Assembly (NCBI RefSeq): GCF_900199635.1
Contig: NZ_LT962686.1
Coordinates: forward strand, 1-64,000
Length of the DNA: 64,000 nucleotides
Source: Anaerotruncus massiliensis (ex Togo et al. 2026)
GTDB lineage: Bacteria; Bacillota; Clostridia; Oscillospirales; Ruminococcaceae
Reading direction: 5' to 3'
The position numbers and the translations under genes were made by a program. The notes under the pieces were generated by a model. It ran no database searches and was not told where the DNA came from. It worked only from the letters and a program-made list of their open reading frames with translations. Positions 49,096-58,192 of the stretch are shown one piece after another (the stretch's first letter is position 1; each line of letters opens with the position of its first letter).

Positions 49096-50124
49096 ATGAA
49101 ACGCATCCTTTCCATCCTCTTGTCCGTTACGCTGGTCTGCCTGCTGGCCGCCTGCGGCGCGCCCGCGCAGCAGGGCGGCGACGCCCCGCAGGCGGACGCG
49201 GTGCCCATGCGGGCGCTGCGCCTCGGCACCGGCTCGGTGGGCGGCACCGACAACGTCGCGATCGAGGCGATGTCCTCGGTGGTCAACCGCAACTCCGACA
49301 TCAAAACCTCCACCGTCACGACAACCGGCGCGGTCGAAATCATCAACCTGCTTGATTCCCGCGAGCTCGAGGGCGGCTACACCGGCTCGATCAACCTTGT
49401 GCAGGCGCTGCGCGGCGAGGAGCCCTTCCAGAAGGAGATCCCCGCCAGCTCGATGCTCCAGGCGTTCGGGTTCGTCTCCTGGCGGCTACCGGTGCTGACC
49501 GTCGCGGGCAGCGGCATCGAGAGCTACGAGGACCTGCGCGGCAAAAAAATGGCCTTCCCCGACGTGGGCTCCGCCTCGACCGAGGTGCTCAAGATCGTCC
49601 TGCGGGAAGCGGGCGTCCTCGACGACGTGAACATCGAATATTTCACCTGGAGCGACGGCTTCTCCGCGCTCAAGGACGGCCGCGTCGACGCGTGCGTCGG
49701 CACCTGGGGCAACGGCGTGCCGCCGGCGGGCATCATCGAGCTGCTCACCGTGCGCGACATCAACATCCTCTCCCTCCCGCCCGAGGTCGGCGCTAAAATC
49801 CACGAGATCAACCCCGGCATCATGGCGCAGGATCTGACCCACGCGGAGTGCAACATCATCCCCGAGGGCGATCCCAGGCTCTCCCCGGTCAATGCGGGCG
49901 TCATGATCTTCCACGCCGACGTGCCGGAGGAATCGGTCTATGAGTTCACCAGGGCGTGCATCTCCAACATTGAGGAGCTGGGCAAGATCACCCAGGACCT
50001 GAAGCCTCTCAAGGACTACGTCACGAGCGTCTGCGTCGAGGACGTGCCCTTCCACCCGGGCGCCGCGCGCGCGCTCAAGGAAGCGGGGCTGTGGGACGAC
50101 CGCTTCACCGTCTACGGCGAATAA
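49096..50124 (+). CDS. TAXI-family TRAP transporter solute-binding lipoprotein
   Basis: 342 aa. Signal peptide with LLAAC lipobox, then a TAXI domain: LRLGTGSVGGTDNVAIEAM, TVTTTGAVEIINLLDSRELEGGYTG, YEDLRGKKMAFPDVGSASTEV, FSALKDGRVDACVG. TAXI proteins bind carboxylates or small amino acids (glutamate, 2-oxo acids) for ion-driven import. ATG at 49096 after AAAGGAGGAG. Partner of the fused permease that follows. Confidence 0.92.
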   Translation: MKRILSILLSVTLVCLLAACGAPAQQGGDAPQADAVPMRALRLGTGSVGGTDNVAIEAMSSVVNRNSDIKTSTVTTTGAVEIINLLDSRELEGGYTGSINLVQALRGEEPFQKEIPASSMLQAFGFVSWRLPVLTVAGSGIESYEDLRGKKMAFPDVGSASTEVLKIVLREAGVLDDVNIEYFTWSDGFSALKDGRVDACVGTWGNGVPPAGIIELLTVRDINILSLPPEVGAKIHEINPGIMAQDLTHAECNIIPEGDPRLSPVNAGVMIFHADVPEESVYEFTRACISNIEELGKITQDLKPLKDYVTSVCVEDVPFHPGAARALKEAGLWDDRFTVYGE

Positions 50125-50136
50125 CCGAACCACGAC

Positions 50137-50162
50137 CCGCCGCCCGGAGGACCGGGCGGCGG
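50137..50162. other. Intercistronic hairpin
   Basis: CCGCCGCCCGG-AGGA-CCGGGCGGCGG, a perfect 11-bp stem between the binding-protein and permease genes, with no U-tract. Probably stabilises the upstream mRNA so that more binding protein than permease is made. Confidence 0.65.
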
Positions 50163-50232
50163 AGCGGGCGGGCTCGTACCGCGCTGTGGAAGAGGGCCGG
50201 AAGGCCCGCCCGCAAGGAAAAAGGAGGCATCC

Positions 50233-52167
50233 ATGCAACAGCGTAACCTGCCCGGCGATTACAGCCGGCGCAACCGTACGATCGACCGGCTGACCACCGC
50301 CACGGCCATCCTGATGAGCGTCTACCACTTCGTCTCGGCGCAGAAGCTGCTGGTCTTTTCGGACATCCATGTGGCGATCCACATCTGCTTCGCGCTGGTG
50401 ATCGTCTTTTTGCAGAAGATGAAGCTCGACGACAGGCGCCACCCGGTCGAAAATTCACTGCTCGCCGCGCTCGCGCTGGCGAGCGTGGGCGTGACCATCT
50501 TTATCGCCGCCAACTACGAGGCCTTCAAAACCTCGATGGGGCAGAACCCGCCGGGCAAGGTGCTCTCGGGCGCCATCCTGCTCGCCGTGCTGATGATCGG
50601 CACCTACCTCACCTGGGGCAAAACGATCCCCATCATCGTGCTGATCGCGCTGGCCTACGGCTATTTCGGCCCCTATATGCCCGGGTTCCTCTACCACGGG
50701 GGACTCAGCCTCGACCGGGTCATCACCTATTCCACCACCAATTTTACCGGCGTGTTCGGCATGCTGGGGACCATCTCGGCCAACACGATCGTGCTCTTTT
50801 CGATCTTCGCGGGGCTCATGCAGGCGTTCGGCGCGCTCGACGCGATCATGAACGTCGCCATGGCCGCGAGCGGCAAGGTCCGTTCGGGCGCGGCGCAGGT
50901 CGCCGTGCTCAGCAGCGGGCTGGTCGGCTCGGTGACGGGCAGCGTCGCCGCCAATATCTCGATGACGGGCGCGGTGTCCATCCCGCTCATGAAGAAGCGC
51001 GGCTACCCGCCCGAGTTCGCGGGAGCGTGCGAGGCGGCCGCCTCCACCGGCGGCGCGATCCTGCCGCCCGTCATGAACGCGGCGGCCTTCATCATCGCCT
51101 CGTGGACGAGCACCCCCTACATCAAGATCGCGCTGATCGGCGTGGCGCCCGCGCTGCTCTACTACTTCGGCATCTCGCTGAGCATCTACATCAAGGCGAT
51201 CAAGCTGGGGGACAAAAAGAACGAGGACGACGCGCTCCCGCACTTTAAAAAGGCGTTTCTGGAGTTCGTGATCTACATCATCCCGCTCATCGTCCTGGTC
51301 GTCTTCCTCGTCAAGATGTATTCCCCGCAGGTCTCCCTCTTCTACGCGATCCTCGCGCTGCTGCTCGTCGGGCTGATCCAGCAGGTGCGCGGGAGCGGGC
51401 TTGCCGGCTGCGTCCGCGGGTTCGTCCGCAAGACGCTCGACGGGCTGGCGATCGGCTCCAAGTCGATGGCGATGATCGCGGTGGTCATGGCGATCATGGG
51501 CGTGGTCGTCCAGATCCTGACCGCCACCGGCCTGCCCTCCAAGATCTCGCAGTTCGTCATCACGCTGGCGGGGGACAACCTCTTCCTGCTCGCGCTCTTC
51601 GTCGCGATCACCTGCCTCATCTTCGGCATGGGCATGCCCGCCGCGCCCGCCTATATCCTCGCGGCGCTGCTCGGCGCGCCCGCGCTGACCGCCTTCGGGG
51701 TCCCGCTGCTTGCGGCGCATTTCTTTGTCTTCTACTACGGCGAGCTCTCCGCGGTGACGCCGCCCGTCGCGATCGGCGCGCTCGTGGCCTCGGGGCTCGC
51801 AAAGGGCGACTTCATGAAAACCAGCCTCATCTCCATGCGGCTGGCGGTCTGCGGCTTCGCCATCCCCTTCATGTTCATCTTCCGGCCGGAGATCCTGCTG
51901 ATGGGCACCCTGTGGGAATTCGTCTGGAGCATCCTAATGGTCATGGTCTTTGCGTTCGCCTGCGTGATCTTCTTTGAAAACTTCTTCCTGGAGAAGCTGA
52001 TCCTGCCCGAACGCATCGGCGCGGCGGCCGCCGCCTTCTGCTGCATCTGGCCGCATTTCGCCTTCGATTTCGTCGGCCTGGCGCTTATCGCGCTGGTCGT
52101 CGCGTCCCACCTCTGCCGGCACCGGCGCGCAGCCCGCGCACAGGGCGCGGAAGGACCGGCCGCCTGA
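50233..52167 (+). CDS. TRAP transporter fused permease (DctQM type)
   Basis: 644 aa with about 16-17 membrane segments. The N-terminal four-helix DctQ-like part is fused to a DctM part, as usual for TAXI systems. Family boxes: GYFGPYMPGFLYHGG, VALLSSG-like VAVLSSGLVGSVTGSVAANISMTG, GGAILPPVMNAAAFIIA, GMGMPAAPAYILAA and GELSAVTPPVAIGALVAS. It imports the TAXI ligand using an ion gradient. The C-terminal extension is Arg/Ala-rich. Confidence 0.93.
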   Translation: MQQRNLPGDYSRRNRTIDRLTTATAILMSVYHFVSAQKLLVFSDIHVAIHICFALVIVFLQKMKLDDRRHPVENSLLAALALASVGVTIFIAANYEAFKTSMGQNPPGKVLSGAILLAVLMIGTYLTWGKTIPIIVLIALAYGYFGPYMPGFLYHGGLSLDRVITYSTTNFTGVFGMLGTISANTIVLFSIFAGLMQAFGALDAIMNVAMAASGKVRSGAAQVAVLSSGLVGSVTGSVAANISMTGAVSIPLMKKRGYPPEFAGACEAAASTGGAILPPVMNAAAFIIASWTSTPYIKIALIGVAPALLYYFGISLSIYIKAIKLGDKKNEDDALPHFKKAFLEFVIYIIPLIVLVVFLVKMYSPQVSLFYAILALLLVGLIQQVRGSGLAGCVRGFVRKTLDGLAIGSKSMAMIAVVMAIMGVVVQILTATGLPSKISQFVITLAGDNLFLLALFVAITCLIFGMGMPAAPAYILAALLGAPALTAFGVPLLAAHFFVFYYGELSAVTPPVAIGALVASGLAKGDFMKTSLISMRLAVCGFAIPFMFIFRPEILLMGTLWEFVWSILMVMVFAFACVIFFENFFLEKLILPERIGAAAAAFCCIWPHFAFDFVGLALIALVVASHLCRHRRAARAQGAEGPAA

Positions 52168-52211
52168 CCGGGCGGCCCGGAAAATATTGGGGAAAGGCGG
52201 AAATCTACCGG

Positions 52212-53462
52212 ATGGACGCACACAAAAAGATCGTAATCTGTTCCACCCTCGACACCAAGGGGGAGGAGACCCTCTACCTCAAGGCGCAGCTCGAGGAGCG
52301 CGGCGCGCAGGTGAGCATCATCGACATCGGGCTCAAGCGCACGGCGCGCAGCTTCCCGGTCCAGTTCACGCAGGACCAGGTCGCGGAGAGCGCGGGCAGC
52401 TCGTTTACCTCGGTGGAAAACATCCTCTCCCGGTTCGAGGCGTCGAAAATCATGATGGAGGGGCTCTTGAGCATCACCCAGAAGCTCTGCCGCGAGGGCA
52501 ACCTCGACGGGATGATGTCGCTGGGCGGCTCGGGGGGCACCACCATCGCGAGCTACGCGATGCAGAACCTGCCGCTGGGCATCCCGAAGATCATCGTCGG
52601 CACGATGGCCTCGGGCAACACGGTGCCCTACGTGCAGGGCCAGGACATCCTGCTCATCAACTCGGTGGCGGACATCCAGAGCATCAACTTTTTGACCGAA
52701 TACATCCTCGGGCAGGCGGCCGCCGTGATGTGCGCGATGATCGACGGGCCCAAGATCGCCCGCCACAAGAAAAAGGCGATCGGCATCACCGGGTTCGGCG
52801 TGACCACCCCCTGCGTCCAGCGCTGCAAGGAGCTGCTCGAGGAGATGGGGTATGAAATCGTGATCTTCCACGCGCGGGGCGTCTCGGGCGGAAAGATCAT
52901 GGAGAAGATGATCCGCGAACGGTTTTTCGCGGGGGTGCTCGACATCACGACCACCGAGCTCGCGGACGAGGTCGGCGGGGGCGCCTACGCGATCGGCCCG
53001 GAGCGGCTGCGGGGCGGGGTGGAGACGAACATCCCCTACATTGTGGTGCCGGGCGCGCTCGAAATGATCAACATCGGCCCGGAGGAGCAGCTGCGCCCCG
53101 AGCAGGCGGACAAGGTCCGCTACTATCACAATCCGAGCCTTCTCAAGATCCGCGCCGACAAGCGGGACATGCGGGCGCTGGCCGAGCTCTTCGTCCACAG
53201 GCTCGGGGACGCGGCGGGCAACACCCGGCTGGTCATCCCCACGCAGGGATTTTCCGAGATCGACAAGGCGGGCAACGTCTTCTACGACCCGGAGACCGAC
53301 GCGGTCTTCACCAGCGAGGTCAAGGCGAAGATGCCCCCGCAGGTCCCTGTCATAACAAAGGACTGCCATCTCAACGACCCCGCCTTCGCCGAACTGCTTG
53401 TGCGGGAGCTCATCCGCATGATCGACTGGGACGCGGTCCGCAGGGGAGAGGCGCACGCCTGA
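52212..53462 (+). CDS. UPF0261 (Tm-1-like ATP-binding) protein
   Basis: 416 aa, UPF0261/Tm-1-like family: IVICSTLDTKGEE at the N-terminus, MSLGGSGGTTIASYAM (about 98-113), GTMASGNTVPYVQGQDI, GFGVTTPCVQRC, FHARGVSGGKIMEKMI and ITTTELADEVGGG. In the tomato resistance protein Tm-1 this domain is fused to the TIM-barrel domain encoded by the next gene here. Bacterial function is unknown; its place after a carboxylate importer suggests catabolism of the imported acid. Confidence 0.88.
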   Translation: MDAHKKIVICSTLDTKGEETLYLKAQLEERGAQVSIIDIGLKRTARSFPVQFTQDQVAESAGSSFTSVENILSRFEASKIMMEGLLSITQKLCREGNLDGMMSLGGSGGTTIASYAMQNLPLGIPKIIVGTMASGNTVPYVQGQDILLINSVADIQSINFLTEYILGQAAAVMCAMIDGPKIARHKKKAIGITGFGVTTPCVQRCKELLEEMGYEIVIFHARGVSGGKIMEKMIRERFFAGVLDITTTELADEVGGGAYAIGPERLRGGVETNIPYIVVPGALEMINIGPEEQLRPEQADKVRYYHNPSLLKIRADKRDMRALAELFVHRLGDAAGNTRLVIPTQGFSEIDKAGNVFYDPETDAVFTSEVKAKMPPQVPVITKDCHLNDPAFAELLVRELIRMIDWDAVRRGEAHA

Positions 53463-53499
53463 CCCCGCCGCGGTCCCGGAACTGTAAGGAGATTTGCCA

Positions 53500-54357
53500 A
53501 TGCAAAAAACGAAAATCAACCGCGACACCATCCTCGAAAACCTGCGCGCCGAGATCGCCGCGGGCCGCCCGATCATCGGGAGCGGCGCGGGCGTCGGGCT
53601 GATCGGCCGGATCGTCGACCGCGCGGGCATCGACCTGATCGTCGTCTATAACTCGGGACATTTCCGCATGAACGGCTACAGCTCGATTCTGGGGAACCTC
53701 CCGGTCGGGGACGCCAACGCAATGGTGCTCGAGATGGGGGAGGAACTCATCATCAACGCCGTCCGCCGCGCGCCGGTCGTCGGCGGCATCTTCGGCGTCG
53801 ACCCCACCCGCGACATGCGCCGCTTCCTCGAGCGGATGGCCGACGTCGGGTACTCGGGGGTCATCAACTACCCCACCGTCGGCAAGATGAACGGCCGCCT
53901 GCGCTACGAGCTGGAACACGTCGGGCTCGGGCTCGACCGGGAGATCGCCACCATGCGCATGGCCGCCGACATGGGCTTTCTGACGCTCGCCTATGTCTTC
54001 TGCCCCGAGGACGCCCGGCGCTACGCCGCGGCGGGCGCGGACGTGCTCGTCTCCCACGCGGGGCTGACGCAGGGCGGGGACATCGGGCTCCAGTCGGACG
54101 GCACCCTCGAGGAATCGATGGAAAAGACCGAGGCGATCCTGCGGGCCGGGCTCGAAGAGAACCCCGGCATCATCCCCCTCTGCCACGGCGGCGCGATCAT
54201 CTCGCCCGACGACGCCCGCGCCGTCTTCCGCCAGACCTCCGCGGTCGGGTTCATCGGCGCGTCGAGCATCGAACGCATCCCGGTGGAGCAGATCGTCTCC
54301 CGGACGGTCGAGAGCTTCAAAAGCCTGCCGCTGGACGAGGCGGCGGACCCGGCATAA
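53500..54357 (+). CDS. Phosphoenolpyruvate hydrolase-like TIM-barrel protein
   Basis: 285 aa from the ATG at 53500, 8 bases after AAGGAG. PF09370-type TIM barrel: RPIIGSGAGVGLIGRIVDRAG-like start, LIVVYNSGHFRMNGYSS (about 50-66), GIFGVDPTRDM, GVINYPTVGKMNGRLR, LCHGGAIISPDDA and FIGASSIERIPVE. It is the second half of a Tm-1-like protein, separated from the first by 37 bp. The reaction is unproven despite the family name. Confidence 0.87.
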   Translation: MQKTKINRDTILENLRAEIAAGRPIIGSGAGVGLIGRIVDRAGIDLIVVYNSGHFRMNGYSSILGNLPVGDANAMVLEMGEELIINAVRRAPVVGGIFGVDPTRDMRRFLERMADVGYSGVINYPTVGKMNGRLRYELEHVGLGLDREIATMRMAADMGFLTLAYVFCPEDARRYAAAGADVLVSHAGLTQGGDIGLQSDGTLEESMEKTEAILRAGLEENPGIIPLCHGGAIISPDDARAVFRQTSAVGFIGASSIERIPVEQIVSRTVESFKSLPLDEAADPA

Positions 54358-54366
54358 AAACACATC

Positions 54367-54409
54367 AAAAAAGGGGAGGCCCGCCAAACCGGCGGGCCTC
54401 CCCTTTTGC
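54367..54409. terminator. Strong bidirectional terminator
   Basis: AAAAGGGGAGGCCCGCC faces GGCGGGCCTCCCCTTTT with a 5-base loop. It ends the TRAP operon and the convergent YtaF gene. Confidence 0.93.
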
Positions 54410-54452
54410 CTTTCCGCTGTGGAAATCCGTATGGGAATGTGGTATCATGGGG

Positions 54453-55085
54453 TTACACCACAAGCCGCGCGGCGCCGAGCGCCGCGAGCAGCAGGCCCGA
54501 AAGGACGCCCAGCGCCCGTTTCGGGACAGGCAGGCGGGAGAGCCGTTTGCCCACGGCCTCGCCGAGCGCAAGGCAGGCGGTCTGCGTCACGCCGACGGCC
54601 AGCGGCAGCCAGAGGGAGCCCGCGCCCGCCAGCGCGAGCCCGATGCCCGCGCCGAGCATGTCGACCGAGAGGGAGAAGCCGAGCAGCAGCGCCTCGCCCA
54701 GGTCGATCGAGCCCGAGTTGTCGAGGTCGCCCGCCGACGGCTCCCGGACGACTAAGATCGTCAGCCCCAGCGCGTGGAACCGCTTTTGCAGCGGCGGCTT
54801 TTCCGGGGCGGGGGAGGCCTCCCGCGCGGGCAGCAGGGAACGGACCGCCGCGCCCGCGCCGAGCAGGATCAGGATGCCCGCGCCGATCCAGCGCCCGGCG
54901 CTCGGGGGGAGGAACGCCCCGAGCGCGCCGCCCGCCGTGACGGCGGCGAAGGCGAAGCCGGTCGAGAGCAGCGCGATCGCGGTTTTGGCGGCCGCGCCGA
55001 TTTTGACCCCGCGCAGGCCGAAGGAGGCGCCCGCGGCGAACCCGTCGGCGCTCAGGGCGAGCGCCGTGACAAAGACAAATAGCAT
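54453..55085 (-). CDS. ytaF: Sporulation membrane protein YtaF (MntP-like)
   Basis: 210 aa, six membrane helices. The LysE/MntP-type signature repeats: ALALSADGFAAGASFGL at the N-terminus and GFSLSVDMLGAGIGLAL in the second half. A calcium-loop-like DLDNSGSIDLGEA (about residue 119) between the halves is characteristic of YtaF. It may export a metal ion during sporulation. It is the clearest hint that the organism forms spores. Confidence 0.88.
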   Translation of the reverse strand: MLFVFVTALALSADGFAAGASFGLRGVKIGAAAKTAIALLSTGFAFAAVTAGGALGAFLPPSAGRWIGAGILILLGAGAAVRSLLPAREASPAPEKPPLQKRFHALGLTILVVREPSAGDLDNSGSIDLGEALLLGFSLSVDMLGAGIGLALAGAGSLWLPLAVGVTQTACLALGEAVGKRLSRLPVPKRALGVLSGLLLAALGAARLVV

Positions 55086-55198
55086 GGACCCAACACCACC
55101 CGTATGTACCGCGCGGGAAACCCGCGCCTAACCCATACTATGGCGCGCCGGGAATTTGGTTCGGCGGGCCGGGCCCAAAAACAAACGACAAGGCGGTT

Positions 55199-56467
55199 AT
55201 GCAGATGAACAAAACAGGCTTTTCCCCGGCGGATATTCTGATTCCGCGGGAGGCGGACATGACGCGGTGGAGCGTCGTGGCTTGCGACCAGTACACCTCC
55301 GAGCCGGAGTACTGGAAGCGGGTCGCCCGCGAGGTGGGGGACGCCCCCTCCACGCTGGACATGATCCTGCCGGAGGTCTACCTCGACGAAAAGGAGGCCG
55401 GCGCGCGCATCCCGCGCATCAACGCGGCGATGCGCCGCTATCTGGACGAGGGGCTCTTCCGCACCCTGCCCGAAAGCTACGTCTACCTCCAGCGCACCCT
55501 CGCCCCCGGCAAGGTGCGGCAGGGGCTGGTGGGCAAGCTCGACCTCGAGGAATACGAGTACGGCGCGGGCAGCCAGTCGCTCGTGCGGCCGACTGAGGGC
55601 ACGGTGGAAAGCCGCCTGCCCCCCCGCATCCGGGTGCGGGAGGACGCGCCGCTCGAAAGCCCACACATCATGGTGCTGATCGACGACCCCGGCCGCACCG
55701 TCATCGAGCCGCTGCGCGCCCGGACGGGAAGCCTGCCCCGGCTCTACGACTTCGAGCTCATGGAGGGGGGAGGACGCATCTGCGGGTGGCGGGTCACCGG
55801 CCCCGAGGCCGCGCGGGTGGACGAGGCGTTCGGCGCGCTCGCGGAAAAGCTCGGCGACTACAGCGCGCGCTTCCCCGGCAAGCGGCCGCTGCTCATCGCG
55901 GTGGGAGACGGCAACCACTCGCTGGCCACCGCCAAGGCCTGCTGGGAGCGGCTCAAAAAGACCCTCCCCGAGGAACAGCGTGAAACCCATCCCGCGCGCT
56001 ACGCGCTCGTCGAGCTCGTGAACGTCCACGACGAGGCGCTCGAATTCGAGCCGATCCACCGCATCCTCTTCGGCGTGGACCCCGACCAGGTGCTCCGCGA
56101 GCTGCAAGGCTACTACGACACCGGCGAGGACGCGGTGGGCGGGCAGTCGTTTGAATACGTCTGCGGCTCCCGGCGGAGACGGCTCTACGTCGCCAACCCC
56201 TCCTCCCAGCTCGCCGCCGGGACGCTGCAGAACTTTATCGACTGGTACCTCGGCCGGTTCGGCGGCAAGGTCGACTACATCCACGGGGAGCAGGTGGTCG
56301 GGCACCTGTGCAAAAGCCCCGGGACGATCGGCTTTCTGCTGCCGGTCATGAAGAAGTCCCAGCTCTTTCCGACCGTCCTGCTCGACGGCGCGCTGCCCCG
56401 CAAGACCTTCTCGATGGGGCACGCGCATGAAAAACGCTACTATCTGGAGTGCCGGGCGATCCGGTAA
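55199..56467 (+). CDS. DUF1015 family protein
   Basis: 422 aa, DUF1015: DILIPREADMTRWSVVACDQYTSEPEYW, RGLVGKLDLEEYEY-like segment, GDGNHSLATAKACWE (about 238-252), HYALVELVN-like RYALVELVN. Cytoplasmic; possibly in serine/phosphoserine metabolism in some species, but function is not established. Start at 55199 or 55205; only a weak AAGGCGG lies upstream. It leads a plus-strand run with adenine deaminase. Confidence 0.85.
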   Translation: MQMNKTGFSPADILIPREADMTRWSVVACDQYTSEPEYWKRVAREVGDAPSTLDMILPEVYLDEKEAGARIPRINAAMRRYLDEGLFRTLPESYVYLQRTLAPGKVRQGLVGKLDLEEYEYGAGSQSLVRPTEGTVESRLPPRIRVREDAPLESPHIMVLIDDPGRTVIEPLRARTGSLPRLYDFELMEGGGRICGWRVTGPEAARVDEAFGALAEKLGDYSARFPGKRPLLIAVGDGNHSLATAKACWERLKKTLPEEQRETHPARYALVELVNVHDEALEFEPIHRILFGVDPDQVLRELQGYYDTGEDAVGGQSFEYVCGSRRRRLYVANPSSQLAAGTLQNFIDWYLGRFGGKVDYIHGEQVVGHLCKSPGTIGFLLPVMKKSQLFPTVLLDGALPRKTFSMGHAHEKRYYLECRAIR

Positions 56468-56491
56468 ACAACAGCCTTTGGAGGTGCTTTC

Positions 56492-58192
56492 ATGAAACGG
56501 GAAATCCTCATCGCGGCGGCTCTCGGCGAACGGGAGCCCGACCTCGTGCTCAAAAACGCGCGGGTCGTCAACGTCTTTTCCGGGGAGGTCGTCCCCGGCG
56601 ACATCGCCATCGCCGACGGGATGATTGCCGGCGTCGGCAGCTATGACAGCGGAAAAAGGGTCGTCGACCTCGGCGGGAAATTCGTCGCGCCCGGCTTCAT
56701 CGACGCGCACGTGCACGTCGAGTCGTCGATGGTGTCGCCGCCCGCCTACTGCACCGAGGCGCTCGGCTGGGGCACCACCACCCTCGTCACCGACCCCCAC
56801 GAGATCGCGAACGTCGCGGGGGGCGCGGGGGTGCGGTTCATGCTCGACACCTCCGCGAAGCTGCCCGTCAACTACTATGTGCAGCTGCCCTCCTGCGTGC
56901 CTGCGACCCCCTTCGAGCACGCGGGCGAGGTGTTCACCGCCGAAAAGATGAAGCCCTTTACAGAGGAGCCGCGCGTCCTCGGGCTGGGCGAAATGATGAA
57001 CTACCCGGGCGTCGCGGGCCGCGACCCCGCCGTCATGGCCAAATTCGAGCTCTTCTCCGGGCGCGTCGTCGACGGCCACGCGCCCGGCATCACCGGCAAC
57101 GGCCTGCAGGCGTACATCGCGGCGGGCACCGGCACCGACCACGAGTCCACCTCCTGGGCCGAGGCGCACGAGAAGCTGCGCGCCGGGCTCGCGGTGCTCG
57201 TGCGGGAGGGCTCGGCCTGCAAAAACCTCGCGCCGATCATCGAGAGGGCGCTCGCCGACGGGGTGGACACCTCCCACATGGCCTTCTGCACCGACGACAA
57301 GCACCTCGCGGACATCCGCCGCGAGGGGACCATCCGCTGGAATGTGAAGCGCGCGGTCGAATGCGGCCTCGACCCCGTGAAGGCGATCCAGATGGCGACG
57401 ATCAACGCCGCGCGCATCCACCGGCTCTACGACCTCGGCGCGGTCGCCGCGGGCTACCGGGCCGACCTCGTCGTCTTTACCGACCTGCGGGAGATCGACG
57501 TGCAGGCGGTCTACAAGGACGGGAAGGAATTTGTCCGGGGCGCCTTCTCCTTCGGGCTGATCGGCAGCGCGGGGGAGGACGACCCGATCACCCATTCGGT
57601 CCACCTCGCGCCGCTGGCCGACGGCTGCCTCGCGCTGCCAAAGCGGGAGAGCTACCCGGTCATCAACGTCATGCCCGGCAACGTCACGACCACCCGCACC
57701 GATCTCCCCGCCTCCGAGGTCGATTCGCTCATCGCGGCGGGGAAGCTGCGCAGGATCGCCGTCTTTGAGCGGCACCACGCCACCGGAAATGTCGGCGTGG
57801 GCCTCATCGCGGGCTACGGGCTCACCCACGGCGCGGTGGCCACCACCGTCGCGCACGACTCCCACAACCTCATCGTCGTGGGGGACAACGAGTCCGACAT
57901 GCTCGCCGCCGTCCGGGAGATCGAGCGGGTGCAGGGCGGCTACACGATCGCCGCGGACGGCAAAATCCTCGGCACGCTACCGCTGCCCGTCGCGGGCCTC
58001 ATGAGCAACGAAACCGCCGACACCCTCATCCCCGCGCTCGACGGGATGATCGCCCTGGCGAAAAAACAGGGGGTCGCGGAGGGAATCGACCCGTTCATCA
58101 CGCTGAGCTTCATGGCGCTGCCCGTCATCGGGGACATCCGCATCACCGACATGGGGATGTTCGACGTGACGAAATTCTCCTTCATCGAATGA
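56492..58192 (+). CDS. ade: Adenine deaminase
   Basis: 566 aa, amidohydrolase superfamily. Metal site FIDAHVHVESSMVSP (about 68-82), TDPHEIANVAGG, GHAPGITG, FCTDDKH (about 268). C-terminal adenine-deaminase domain present (NVMPGNVTTTRTDL, FERHHATGNVGVGLI, AHDSHNLIVVGDNE). It converts adenine to hypoxanthine in purine salvage. Normal family length. Its stop overlaps the radical SAM start (ATGA). Confidence 0.95.
   Translation: MKREILIAAALGEREPDLVLKNARVVNVFSGEVVPGDIAIADGMIAGVGSYDSGKRVVDLGGKFVAPGFIDAHVHVESSMVSPPAYCTEALGWGTTTLVTDPHEIANVAGGAGVRFMLDTSAKLPVNYYVQLPSCVPATPFEHAGEVFTAEKMKPFTEEPRVLGLGEMMNYPGVAGRDPAVMAKFELFSGRVVDGHAPGITGNGLQAYIAAGTGTDHESTSWAEAHEKLRAGLAVLVREGSACKNLAPIIERALADGVDTSHMAFCTDDKHLADIRREGTIRWNVKRAVECGLDPVKAIQMATINAARIHRLYDLGAVAAGYRADLVVFTDLREIDVQAVYKDGKEFVRGAFSFGLIGSAGEDDPITHSVHLAPLADGCLALPKRESYPVINVMPGNVTTTRTDLPASEVDSLIAAGKLRRIAVFERHHATGNVGVGLIAGYGLTHGAVATTVAHDSHNLIVVGDNESDMLAAVREIERVQGGYTIAADGKILGTLPLPVAGLMSNETADTLIPALDGMIALAKKQGVAEGIDPFITLSFMALPVIGDIRITDMGMFDVTKFSFIE

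Noticed and set aside
55052-57865. 937-codon minus-strand open frame
   Set aside because: Longest frame in the window but antisense to DUF1015 and adenine deaminase, whose catalytic motifs are certain.
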